Assembly (NCBI GenBank): GCA_017441605.1
Contig: JAFRXD010000070.1
Span: 1 to 55,171, forward strand
DNA from: Thermoguttaceae bacterium
GTDB lineage: Bacteria > Planctomycetota > Planctomycetia > Pirellulales > Thermoguttaceae
Length of the DNA stretch: 55,171 bases
Direction of reading: 5' to 3'
Part shown: positions 1 to 7,841 of the stretch, piece after piece
How positions within the stretch are numbered: position 1 is the first letter of the stretch
Layout of the letters: every line of letters begins with the position of its first letter
Made by a program: the position numbers and the translations under genes
Notes under the pieces: generated by a model
Databases searched by the model: none
Told to the model about the DNA's origin: nothing
What the model saw: the letters and a program-made list of their open reading frames with translations, nothing else

Positions 1-1
1 C

Positions 2-598
2 CCCGAAGCTCCCGCCGAGGCCGCCCCCGAGCCCGCCGCGACGGAACCCGCGACCGAAGACGCGCCCGCTCCGGTCGCGAGCGATCCCCCCGCGACGCCG
101 ACGAAATCCGAGTCCAAGTGGTACAAACCTCGCACCTGGTCGAAAGGCTCGCGCATCTTGGCGATCTGGATTCTCTGCCTCGTTCTTCCGATCGTTTTGA
201 CCGTTTGGCGCTCGATTAAGTGGCTTTTTACGGTCTATGGAAAATTCTACGAACTCCGCACCGATCCGGACAATCCCCGCGCGACCACCTTCCTCATGAC
301 CTCCGGCATCTTCAATAAGAAGACCGACACGATGCTCATCGGCGACATCGTCGACATTCGCAGTTCGCAATCGTTCTGGCAAAAGTACTTCAAGGGCGGG
401 GTCGGCACGATCACCCTCTTCACAAAAGACAAGTCTAACCCCGAGCTCCCCTTGACGAACATGAACGAGCCAAGCCGCGTTTTCAACGCCCTCGACGAAT
501 TGCGCCGTCAATTCTGGAGCAAGGGCGGTATGCAACTCGGAGCCGCCGGAGCCGCCGACGACATTGCCGACGCCGACGACTTGGTTCACGACGCCTGA
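2..598 (+). CDS. Bacterial PH-domain membrane protein, 5' partial
   Basis: The frame is open from the left window edge (base 2) to TGA at 596-598, so the N-terminus is missing. The visible part starts with an Ala/Pro/Glu-rich low-complexity stretch, then a basic segment (KWYKPRTW), one hydrophobic helix (AIWILCLVLPIVLTVW) and about 100 residues resembling the bPH2/YdbS-type PH domain, with a TTFLMTSGIF strand and an IGDIVDIRSSQSFWQ motif. Such proteins are membrane-anchored and of unknown biochemical role. The TTG at 158 is internal, not a start. A strong hairpin follows the stop. The domain assignment is family knowledge from pattern; the missing 5' part could add another domain. Confidence 0.75.
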   Translation, partial: PEAPAEAAPEPAATEPATEDAPAPVASDPPATPTKSESKWYKPRTWSKGSRILAIWILCLVLPIVLTVWRSIKWLFTVYGKFYELRTDPDNPRATTFLMTSGIFNKKTDTMLIGDIVDIRSSQSFWQKYFKGGVGTITLFTKDKSNPELPLTNMNEPSRVFNALDELRRQFWSKGGMQLGAAGAADDIADADDLVHDA

Positions 599-638
599 TT
601 CCTCTCCGCGCGCGTTTTTCAACGCGACGCGTTCGAAC

Positions 639-684
639 AAAAGTCGCGGTTTCCGACAAGCGTCGGCGGAAACCCGCGACTTTT
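639..684 (+). terminator. Intrinsic terminator after the PH-domain gene
   Basis: AAAAGTCGCGG-TTTCCG pairs with CGGAAAC-CCGCGACTTTT (17 bp, one bulged C) around an 11-nt loop, ending in TTTT then CTCAATTT. It lies between the PH-domain gene and the glycerophosphodiesterase gene and should separate their transcripts. Confidence 0.7.
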
Positions 685-720
685 CTCAATTTGTTGTCGA
701 CGCAAGCCGAAAGGACCATA

Positions 721-2508
721 ATGAAAACGCGAAAGATCATGGGAACCTTGGCGCTCGCCTGCGCCGCGGTTTTGGCGACCGGCTCGCTCGCGTCCGCGGA
801 CGGCGCGAAATGGACGGTTCGCAATAAAGAGCGCGATTCGATCACGGTGATCGCTCACCGAGGCGCCGGAGACCTCGCCCCGGAAAACTGCATTTCCTCC
901 CTCGAACTAACGTGGGGTATGGGCGGGATTCCAGAAGTCGACGTGCGAACGACCAAAGACGGCCATATTATGATGTTCCACGACGGAAACTTCGCGCGCG
1001 TTTGTCCGAACGCGTCGGACGAAGTGAAAAACTCGAGCGTCGAATCGTTGACCTACGACGAGGTTCGAGCGATCGATATTGGCTCCTTCCGCGGGGAACA
1101 ATTTAAGGGCGAAAAGGTCGTCTCGATCGAGGAGATCGTCGAGGCCCTCAAGAAAGACTACCGTCGCATGGTCGTGATCGACGTAAAAAAGGTCGACTTC
1201 GAACAACTCGCGAAGGCGGTCGAGGACGTGAAATACCAAGTCGTGCTGACGTCCGGAAACGACGCCGATCTCGTCAAATGGGCGGAAATTTGCGGAGAAG
1301 CTAGCGACGGAATGCTCTGGATGGGCTTGGGAAGCTATGACGACGCGGACGTCGAGAAGCGATTCGAAAAGCTCCGCGCGGAAAACTTTAAGGGGATCAA
1401 GCGTCTGCAAATCCATATCGCCAAAGACGCCGACGGAAATATGCGTCCCAGCCCCGAGTGCGTTCGCGCGAAAGCGGACGAGTGCCGCGCCCGCGGGATC
1501 GAGTTCCAAGCGATGCCCTGGAGAACCAAGGATTGTCCGGAAGCGGAAAAAGATCTCGATTTCTATAAGGAGCTGCTTCGTCTCGGAGCGATGGCGCTCA
1601 GTACGGATCGACCCGATATCGCGTTCCAAGCGCTCGACGAGTTCCTCGCCGAGTCCCCCGAAGACTGGAATATTGTCGACAATATCCCGTTAAACGAGGT
1701 TCTCGTCCAAGGGCACCGAGGCATGGGCAACGAAATGCCCGAGGGAACCCTCGACACCTTCCGCGTCGCGTGGGAACGAGGCTTGGTTCCCGAAGCCGAC
1801 GTCCGCATGACCAAAGACGGCGTGATTATGTCGTTCCACGACGACAATTTCCAACGCATTATTCCCGACGCGCCGGAAGACGTCCGCAAGAAGGGCGTCA
1901 AGGACTTCACTTACGAGGAGTGCCGCAAGCTCGACGTCGGAGCCTATAAAGGCGAGCAGTTCAAAGGACAAAAGATGGCGTCCTTGGACGAAATGATCGC
2001 CGCTCTTAAGGAGGATTCGAGCCGCATGGTCTTCTTCGACGTCAAGCAGGTCGATTTCGAACTCCTCGCGAAGCTGACCGTCTCCGTTCACCCGCAAATC
2101 ATTCTCGCGAGCCCGAGTTACGACCAGATCAAGACCTGGAAGAAGTTCGCGCCTCGCTCCAAGGCGATGCTTTGGATGCCGACCACCTGGTCCGGCACCC
2201 CGGAAGATCTCAAAGATCGTTTCGACAAGATTAAGGACCAAGACTTCGCGGGGCTTTACGGTCTGCAAGTCCACGTTACCGTCGACGCCGACGGGAACGT
2301 CAAGCCGACCCCCGAGGTCTTGCGCTACTGCGGAACCGAGCTCCGCAAAAAGGGCGTGATCTTCGAGACCCTCTCGTGGACCAACGGCGACAAGTACTTG
2401 ACCTACAAGACGCTCCTCGACTGCGGTTGTGCCTCCTTCGCCACCGACTATCCGACCGAGACGATGGCCTCGATCAAGAAATACTACGAGGAAAAGAGCG
2501 CCAAGTAG
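721..2508 (+). CDS. Secreted glycerophosphodiester phosphodiesterase with two GDPD domains
   Basis: 595 aa. The start is ATG 721 (AAAGGA just upstream, then a signal peptide with a cleavage site near LASA-DGAKW) rather than the in-frame TTG at 691. Two homologous GDPD (TIM-barrel) domains lie in tandem. The first has HRGAGDLAPEN, EVD and FHD; the second has HRGMGNEMPEG, EAD and FHD. These match the family's catalytic HR, ExD and H residues, so both domains look competent. GDPD enzymes cut glycerophosphodiesters to glycerol-3-phosphate and an alcohol; here this would occur outside the cytoplasm, for lipid or teichoic-type polymer scavenging (inference). The family is usually 250-350 aa, so this is an internal duplication. 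It is transcribed alone between two terminators. Confidence 0.9.
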   Translation: MKTRKIMGTLALACAAVLATGSLASADGAKWTVRNKERDSITVIAHRGAGDLAPENCISSLELTWGMGGIPEVDVRTTKDGHIMMFHDGNFARVCPNASDEVKNSSVESLTYDEVRAIDIGSFRGEQFKGEKVVSIEEIVEALKKDYRRMVVIDVKKVDFEQLAKAVEDVKYQVVLTSGNDADLVKWAEICGEASDGMLWMGLGSYDDADVEKRFEKLRAENFKGIKRLQIHIAKDADGNMRPSPECVRAKADECRARGIEFQAMPWRTKDCPEAEKDLDFYKELLRLGAMALSTDRPDIAFQALDEFLAESPEDWNIVDNIPLNEVLVQGHRGMGNEMPEGTLDTFRVAWERGLVPEADVRMTKDGVIMSFHDDNFQRIIPDAPEDVRKKGVKDFTYEECRKLDVGAYKGEQFKGQKMASLDEMIAALKEDSSRMVFFDVKQVDFELLAKLTVSVHPQIILASPSYDQIKTWKKFAPRSKAMLWMPTTWSGTPEDLKDRFDKIKDQDFAGLYGLQVHVTVDADGNVKPTPEVLRYCGTELRKKGVIFETLSWTNGDKYLTYKTLLDCGCASFATDYPTETMASIKKYYEEKSAK

Positions 2509-2532
2509 TTTCCAACGCGCGAAAAAAAACTA

Positions 2533-2575
2533 AAAAGAGGGGCGTCGCTAATTGGCGGCGCCCCTCTTTCTCTTT
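2533..2575. terminator. Bidirectional terminator between convergent genes
   Basis: AAAGAGGGGCGTCGC / GGCGGCGCCCCTCTTT forms a GC-rich stem with one mismatch or wobble. It has CTTTCTCTTT on the plus side and a long A-run (T-run on the minus strand) on the other, serving the GDPD gene (+) and the propeller gene (-). Confidence 0.75.
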
Positions 2576-2607
2576 GGAATCGAGTCGCGTTTATTAACGC
2601 GAAAAGA

Positions 2608-4149
2608 TTATTCCTCCCACTTCAAGGAGTAAAGATCAGCCTCGTACATCTTAAACTTCAATTTGATCGAGCGACCGACCAATTGCGACATGTCGGCGTT
2701 GCCTTTCCAGGTAACGCGGCGATCGAGCGAGTCCCCGTAGATCAAATCGCAATCGTCGAAGGAATAGCCGGGAATCGTCTCGCCGTTTTCGTCGACGACC
2801 TCGACTTTAATATAGCCCGCGGAGGAGGTTCCGTAGTTGAGCGAAAGCTCTTTGCCGACGAAGCGAAGCGCCTTGGTGACGACGTCCCCCTCCTTCGTTT
2901 TGGCGTGGAGCGAACCGAAACCGTCGACGCGAAGCGCGAAGCGCCGCATGCGCGTCGGCTTGTTCGAGCTGCACGACTCCACGACGAAAATCGAAAGCTC
3001 GTTCGGGGAGTCGTCGTCCTCCGATTTCGTTTCGACGAAGTTCCACGAGGTGTAATTGTCGCCGTAGAACCAGTTCGACGCGGTTCGCAGACCCGGCGCC
3101 ACGAAAACGTCGTCCGCGCGCTCGAAATTCGTTCCATCCCGCGACGCGATCAGAATAATGTCGGTCGTCGCGGTTCCGAGACGCTCGCCCCCCTTGTACA
3201 GCTTCATCTTGTTTTGACGAATGCCCCATTCCGGCAATAGCGGCGTCGACGCGGTCATGCCGTTGTCGACGTAGCGCGTCGGCAAGCCGATGTAAAGCTG
3301 AGGGGCGCGATAGTACTGCTGAATTTGGTTCGTGTAGAACTGCTCGCGAATCGTCGGTCCGCCCCCGTTCGGGAACTGAATCTCGCCCTCGTAGGTCCAA
3401 TTGATAAGGTCGTCGGAAGTCGCGCGCTCCACGACCCGAACCTCGTTGCGGAATTGGCGGTAGTACAACACGTACTTCTTTTCCGTAACCGACCAGAACG
3501 CGACGTTTTGCGTGTCGAACTTCCCGTTCGTATAGACCGGGCCGTCCTTCATGAGCGTCCAGTGGATTCCGTCCGGCGACTTCCACGCGAAGAGCCCTTC
3601 GGGCCCCTTGCCGTCCCAAGTCCCGTAACCGGATCCGACCGCCTTAAATCGCTCTTCCGGAGGACAGTTCGGGTTCTCGTCCTCGAACGGGGAGAAGTCT
3701 TGGATTCCCAGTTCGGTTCCGTCGACTTTCTCCAAGAAAATATTGTTCTCCTTGCTCCCCATAAACTCGCAAAGACCCAGATTCGGGCGAGTCCAATGAA
3801 TCCCGTCGGCGCTTTCGAGCATGCAATAAATCGCCGGATAAGGGCTCTCGTCTCCGATCCCCCAAGCGCGATAGTACATATAGAACTTGCCGTCGACTTT
3901 CATGACCGTGGCGTATCCCTCGCCGCCTCCTTCCCAGCGACGATCAAACTCGACCTCGACGTTTTTGCGCTCCGGACGATGCAAAACGAGCTCGACCGAG
4001 TCCATGCTCTCGACGAGATAGTCGTCGATAAACAGCTCGCGTCGGTAGGCGAGGTCGATCGGTTCTTGCGAATCTTCGGCGCGAGAAGGCGTCGAGAGCG
4101 TCGCGACGACTCCGATAAGCGCGAAGAATAGATACAGAGAGCGTTTCAT
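2608..4149 (-). CDS. Secreted five-bladed beta-propeller protein (GH32/GH43-like fold)
   Basis: 513 aa with a clear Sec signal peptide (MKRSLYLFFALIGVVATLSTPSRA). The mature start (RRELFIDDYLVE, LVLHRPER) is the signature of a large family of secreted planctomycete/verrucomicrobial proteins related to GH32/GH43/GH68-type propellers. Repeated blade-like motifs follow: KFYMYYRAWG, SADGIHWTRPNLGL, SPDGIHWT, VLYYRQFR, DLINWTYEG. The C-terminal 100 residues look like a beta-sandwich (KALRFVGKELSLNYGTSSAGYIKVEV). Carbohydrate hydrolysis or binding is likely by fold, but I cannot assign catalytic residues or a substrate. GAGGATTG precedes the ATG at 4149. Confidence 0.7.
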   Translation of the reverse strand: MKRSLYLFFALIGVVATLSTPSRAEDSQEPIDLAYRRELFIDDYLVESMDSVELVLHRPERKNVEVEFDRRWEGGGEGYATVMKVDGKFYMYYRAWGIGDESPYPAIYCMLESADGIHWTRPNLGLCEFMGSKENNIFLEKVDGTELGIQDFSPFEDENPNCPPEERFKAVGSGYGTWDGKGPEGLFAWKSPDGIHWTLMKDGPVYTNGKFDTQNVAFWSVTEKKYVLYYRQFRNEVRVVERATSDDLINWTYEGEIQFPNGGGPTIREQFYTNQIQQYYRAPQLYIGLPTRYVDNGMTASTPLLPEWGIRQNKMKLYKGGERLGTATTDIILIASRDGTNFERADDVFVAPGLRTASNWFYGDNYTSWNFVETKSEDDDSPNELSIFVVESCSSNKPTRMRRFALRVDGFGSLHAKTKEGDVVTKALRFVGKELSLNYGTSSAGYIKVEVVDENGETIPGYSFDDCDLIYGDSLDRRVTWKGNADMSQLVGRSIKLKFKMYEADLYSLKWEE

Positions 4150-4162
4150 AGAACAATCCTCG

Positions 4163-4211
4163 AGAAAAAAACAAAAAACACGCCAACGCGCTCGCGAGTC
4201 GCGCGTTGGCG
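4163..4211 (-). terminator. Intrinsic terminator downstream of hemB
   Basis: On the minus strand CGCCAACGCG / CGCGTTGGCG form a perfect 10-bp stem, followed by TGTTTTTTGTTTTTTT. It separates hemB from the propeller gene, although the T-tract lies within the latter's 5' leader. Confidence 0.75.
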
Positions 4212-4221
4212 ATCCGTCGGT

Positions 4222-5247
4222 TCACGCCAACCACTCGGCGACGTCCTTCGCCCAGTAGGTGATGATTATCGTCGCCCCCGCGCGCTGGATCGAATTGAGC
4301 GTTTCGAGAACCACTCGCTTTTCGTCGATCCAACCGTTCATCGCGGCGGCTTTCGTCATACTGTACTCGCCGGAAACGTTGTACGCCGCCAGCGGAAGCC
4401 CGGGGAACTGATCCTTCGCCATGCGAACGATATCGAGATAAGGAAGCGCCGGCTTGACCATGATAATGTCGGCCCCCTCTTGAACGTCGAGCGCGATTTC
4501 TCTCATCGCGGCGCCCGGAGAGGACTCGGGGTCCATCTGATAGGAGCGGCGATCCCCGAACTTCGGGGCGCTTTCGGCCGCTTCGCGGAAAGGTCCGTAG
4601 AACGAGCTCGCGTACTTCGCCGAATAGCTCATGATCGGAATTCGCTCGAAACCGGCGTCGTCGAATCCTCTGCGAATCGCGGCGATCATCCCGTCCATCA
4701 TCCCGCTCGGAGCCACCATGTCGACCCCCGCGCGCGCTTGGACCAGCGTCTGCTTGACCAGATTCGCCAGCGTCGCGTCGTTGTCGACGTCCCAGTCGGC
4801 GTCGCCGCGACCGCATTTCTTCAAAACGCCGCAGTGACCGTGGTCCGTGTATTCGCAGAAACAAACGTCCGCGATCACAAGAAAATCTTTTCCAACGACC
4901 TCTTTAAGCGCTCGAATCGCGCGCGCGACGATCCCGTCGTCGCTCATCGAGTCGCTGCCGACCGCGTCTTTCGTCTCCGGAACGCCGAACAGCATCGTCC
5001 CTCCGACGCCCCGCTTTTCCAGCTCGACGACTTCTTTAACCAATTCGTCGATCGAGAGCTGGAACTGCCCCGGCATCGCGGAAATCGGAGCGCGAACGCC
5101 CTTCCCTTCGCGAACGAAAAGCGGGTGAATAAATCGATCGGGGGAGAGAATCGTCTCGCGCGTCAAACGGCGAACGCCGGGATGATAGCGCAAACGGCGA
5201 GGACGCGCCGTCGGAAACGCCCCGTAAATTTGAGGATCGAGCGCCAT
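4222..5247 (-). CDS. hemB: Porphobilinogen synthase (delta-aminolevulinic acid dehydratase)
   Basis: 341 aa, normal length. It condenses two 5-aminolevulinate molecules to porphobilinogen in haem/tetrapyrrole synthesis (cytosolic octamer). The zinc-type metal site is visible: C129-F-C131 and C139 in VCFCEYTDHGHCGV. The two active-site lysines are K211 (SYSAKYASSFYGPFR) and K265 (IMVKPALPYLD). The N-terminal RPRRLRYHPGVRRLTRET is typical. It lies 11 bp downstream of prs, with AAGGAGAATTTGC before the ATG, so the two are almost certainly co-transcribed. The haem supply fits the di-haem protein at 14.5-18.3 kb, though that link is only contextual. Confidence 0.97.
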   Translation of the reverse strand: MALDPQIYGAFPTARPRRLRYHPGVRRLTRETILSPDRFIHPLFVREGKGVRAPISAMPGQFQLSIDELVKEVVELEKRGVGGTMLFGVPETKDAVGSDSMSDDGIVARAIRALKEVVGKDFLVIADVCFCEYTDHGHCGVLKKCGRGDADWDVDNDATLANLVKQTLVQARAGVDMVAPSGMMDGMIAAIRRGFDDAGFERIPIMSYSAKYASSFYGPFREAAESAPKFGDRRSYQMDPESSPGAAMREIALDVQEGADIIMVKPALPYLDIVRMAKDQFPGLPLAAYNVSGEYSMTKAAAMNGWIDEKRVVLETLNSIQRAGATIIITYWAKDVAEWLA

Positions 5248-5258
5248 GCAAATTCTCC

Positions 5259-6239
5259 TTAGAAAAATTGTCCGGACGTAAAGCCCATCGTCTTGAACAT
5301 TTCGCTAACCGACTCGTTATTGTGGATCCGCTTGATCGCCTCGGCGATAATCGGCGCGCAGGTCAGCGTCTTGATCTTCGGAATATTGTGCTCCGGAAGA
5401 AGCGGAATCGTGTCGGAAAGAACGACCTCCTCGATCGGAGCCTCTTGGAGCCGCTGGATCGCCGGACCGCAGAGAATCCCGTGCGACGCCGCGACGTAAA
5501 CCTTTTTCGCCCCCATCTCTTTTACGACTTTCGCCGCCCCGCAGATCGAGCCCGCCGTGCTGATCATGTCGTCGAAAAGGAAAGCCACGCGACCCTCGAT
5601 CGGGCCCCCGATCAGGTGCGCCTGCTCCACTTCCGAACCGCTCTTGCGGCGCTTGTCGATAATCGCCAAATTACCCCCGAGCGCCGCCACGTGTTTCGTC
5701 GCGCGCTTGATGCTGCCCGCGTCCGGGCTCACGACGACCACCTCGTCGGGATCGTAACCGAGCGAATTAATGTACTCGTCGAGAACCGGGGAGGCGGAGA
5801 GATGGTCGAGAGGAACGTTGAAGAAACCTTGAATTTGAGCCGAGTGGAGATCGAGCGCGATCACCCGATCCGCCCCCGCCACTTCGAGAAGATTCGCCGC
5901 CAAGCGCGCGGAAATCGGAACCCGCCCCTCGTCTTTGCGGTCTTGGCGCGCGTAGCCAAAATACGGAACCACCGCGTTGATCCGCGCCGCGCTCGCGCGA
6001 CGAACCGCGTCGATCATCACGAGCAGTTCCATCAGCGTGTCGTTGACGGGGCGGCACGTCGGTTGAACGATGTAGACGTCCTTCCCTCGCACGTCTTCCT
6101 CGATGCGGCAAAACGACTCGCCGTCCGGGAATTTTTCGACCGTCATTTGCCCCGCGGGCTGGTCGAGATAAGCGCAGATCTTCTCGAACAAAGGTCGGTT
6201 AGAGGTTCCGGAAAAAATTTTCAACTGACTCGAACTCAT
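5259..6239 (-). CDS. prs: Ribose-phosphate pyrophosphokinase (PRPP synthetase)
   Basis: 326 aa. It converts ribose-5-phosphate + ATP to PRPP for nucleotide, His and Trp synthesis. Class I landmarks: N-terminal KIFSGTSNRPL, FPDGES, the ATP/flexible region YFGYARQDRKDEGR, DLHSAQIQGFF, SPDAGS, and the PRPP-binding loop FLFDDMISTAGS. Start ATG 6239; the Shine-Dalgarno is weak. First gene of a prs-hemB operon with a candidate promoter immediately upstream. Confidence 0.97.
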   Translation of the reverse strand: MSSSQLKIFSGTSNRPLFEKICAYLDQPAGQMTVEKFPDGESFCRIEEDVRGKDVYIVQPTCRPVNDTLMELLVMIDAVRRASAARINAVVPYFGYARQDRKDEGRVPISARLAANLLEVAGADRVIALDLHSAQIQGFFNVPLDHLSASPVLDEYINSLGYDPDEVVVVSPDAGSIKRATKHVAALGGNLAIIDKRRKSGSEVEQAHLIGGPIEGRVAFLFDDMISTAGSICGAAKVVKEMGAKKVYVAASHGILCGPAIQRLQEAPIEEVVLSDTIPLLPEHNIPKIKTLTCAPIIAEAIKRIHNNESVSEMFKTMGFTSGQFF

Positions 6240-6334
6240 TTGGAGCGTCCCATCATTCTATTCGATTCGACGGTGGTGCGGGAGGGCGAGCGAATCGCGC
6301 GAGTCGACTCGCTCGTTCTAAATCAATATCGTTA

Positions 6335-6361
6335 ATTATACGACGTTTTCCCAAATGGCAA
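6335..6361 (-). promoter_or_regulatory. Candidate sigma70-type promoter for prs-hemB
   Basis: Minus strand: -35 TTGCCA (6361-6356), 15-bp spacer, perfect -10 TATAAT (6340-6335). It lies in the 133-bp gap between the methyltransferase stop and the prs start. The spacer is shorter than the optimal 17 bp, so this is tentative. Confidence 0.5.
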
Positions 6362-6372
6362 CGGGGGAGCGT

Positions 6373-7569
6373 CTAATGGCGCCGATTCCCTTTCTTGGTC
6401 GCGGCGATCATAATCTCTTGGCGGTTGAACTGCAACTGCCGCGCTTTGACGCGGTTAAAGCCCCAACTCTTAATCCGGGAAATGTACGAGGGAATCTCGT
6501 CGGCGAGTTTCCATTCGAACAATTTCAAGGTAAAAAGCGCTCCGCGCGCGTCGACGTCCGGGCGGGAAATCAACTCCTCGAGCGCGTCGAGCGCGTAGCG
6601 AGGCGCCACGTTCATGTCCGCGAAAAACCAACGCGATTTCCGAAACGACTTGCGCTTCAGTTGACCGATTTTACCCCGCAAATGAACGAAATTCGGATAC
6701 GCGAGAACCCGAGGGTCCATTTCCGCCGGATCGACCCCGATCACCTCCGCTCCGCGCGCCAAGAGCGCTTGCGAGCAACCTCCCGGCGAGGACCCGATAT
6801 CGACGCAACGAGAGCCGACCCCGATCGGAAGTCCCGACCAGCGCAAACCCTCTTCGAACTTCAAAAAAGCCCGAGAAGCCGCGTCCGTCGGAAGCGCTAG
6901 CGGCGAAAGCCCCCCCGGATACCGGGAATGCCAGTCCGAGACCCGATGAAAGCCGACCCAATACTCCTCCGGCGACACGAGCGCGACGTCGAGGCAAACC
7001 TCCCCCAACTCCGCCGGAACGTCCGGTTGGTCGGCGTCCGACGCGAGCCGATCGGCGAACTCCTTCGGCGCCCCCTCGCAAATCGCGCGATGGACGTCCC
7101 GCGTCAAGTCGGTCGGACCCGGCTCGTAACCTCTAGTTCCAATCTCGAATTGGTCGCGCTCGAAAACCCGAACGCGAGACAAACGAGGAAGCTCCTTGCC
7201 CGCGCGACCCATCTCCAGCGCCGAGCGCGACTCGGAACCAAACTCGGAGCGCGCCAGCTCCCAGACGCGCTCCGCGGCCCGGCGCGAATCGAACTCGCCC
7301 GTCTCGCCGACCGCGTCTTTTTTGACGACGCTCCCGAGCGAATGGGCGCAAGAGCGCGCGAAGATCGTTCCCAACGTCGGAACGTCGATTCCGAGCCGCT
7401 TGTCCAGCGCTTCCGGCGCGGGCAATTTGTACGTGAGAAACCCGGGGCGAGAGTAGGAGAGGCGATAGTTCGGTCGGCGGCGCGCCATTTCCTTCTTGAG
7501 CGCCGTCTCCGCCCCGCGCTGATGCGTTAGGAGAACGAATTGAGAGGGAGTCGTCGTGGACGTCGGCAT
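6373..7569 (-). CDS. RlmM-like 2'-O-ribose RNA methyltransferase
   Basis: 398 aa. The N-terminal part (FVLLTHQRGAETALKKEMA, RPGFLTYK) resembles the THUMP-like N-domain of RlmM. The C-terminal half is an FtsJ/RrmJ-type Rossmann methyltransferase with SAM motif VDIGSSPGG (256-264). The K-D-K-E tetrad appears to be complete: K237 (RAFLKFEE), D318 (FADMNVAP), K349 (FTLKLFEWK) and E385 (RQEIMIA). RlmM methylates C2498 of 23S rRNA in gammaproteobacteria; the target here is inferred, not shown. It is divergent from hom. GGAAGA lies very close to the ATG. Confidence 0.8.
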   Translation of the reverse strand: MPTSTTTPSQFVLLTHQRGAETALKKEMARRRPNYRLSYSRPGFLTYKLPAPEALDKRLGIDVPTLGTIFARSCAHSLGSVVKKDAVGETGEFDSRRAAERVWELARSEFGSESRSALEMGRAGKELPRLSRVRVFERDQFEIGTRGYEPGPTDLTRDVHRAICEGAPKEFADRLASDADQPDVPAELGEVCLDVALVSPEEYWVGFHRVSDWHSRYPGGLSPLALPTDAASRAFLKFEEGLRWSGLPIGVGSRCVDIGSSPGGCSQALLARGAEVIGVDPAEMDPRVLAYPNFVHLRGKIGQLKRKSFRKSRWFFADMNVAPRYALDALEELISRPDVDARGALFTLKLFEWKLADEIPSYISRIKSWGFNRVKARQLQFNRQEIMIAATKKGNRRH

Positions 7570-7647
7570 TCTTCCGTCGCGAGCCCGCTTTTTCGCGGTT
7601 TTTTAAAAAAATGGGGGATAACGACAAAAAATCGCGCTTCTCCCGTT

Positions 7648-7674
7648 TTGTCGAAAAGCGATTTCGCTTATAAT
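7648..7674 (+). promoter_or_regulatory. Candidate promoter for hom
   Basis: TTGTCG (7648-7653), 15-bp spacer, perfect TATAAT (7669-7674). Predicted transcription start near 7681, giving a 5' leader of about 160 nt before the hom ATG. Confidence 0.5.
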
Positions 7675-7756
7675 GGAAGCGAGCGCGCCGCGGCGGATCG
7701 GAAGGAATTGTCCTCGACGTCCGCCGTCAAAATGATACCTTAGAAAACGCGCGGGT

Positions 7757-7782
7757 CAAGAAGTCCGACGCCGGGCTTCTTG
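7757..7782 (+). promoter_or_regulatory. Leader hairpin upstream of hom (possible attenuator)
   Basis: CAAGAAGTCC (7757-7766) pairs with GGGCTTCTTG (7773-7782), 10 bp with one G-U, loop GACGCC, followed by TCAATTTT. It lies in the 160-nt leader of hom. The weak U-tract makes a terminator function uncertain. No leader peptide rich in Thr/Met/Ile codons was found; the only short frame seen is ATG-ATA-CCT-TAG at 7732. Confidence 0.3.
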
Positions 7783-7841
7783 TCAATTTTCCACATGAGA
7801 GACGACCTCCCCGCGAGGGCGTTTGGCGAAAAGGACTCCGG

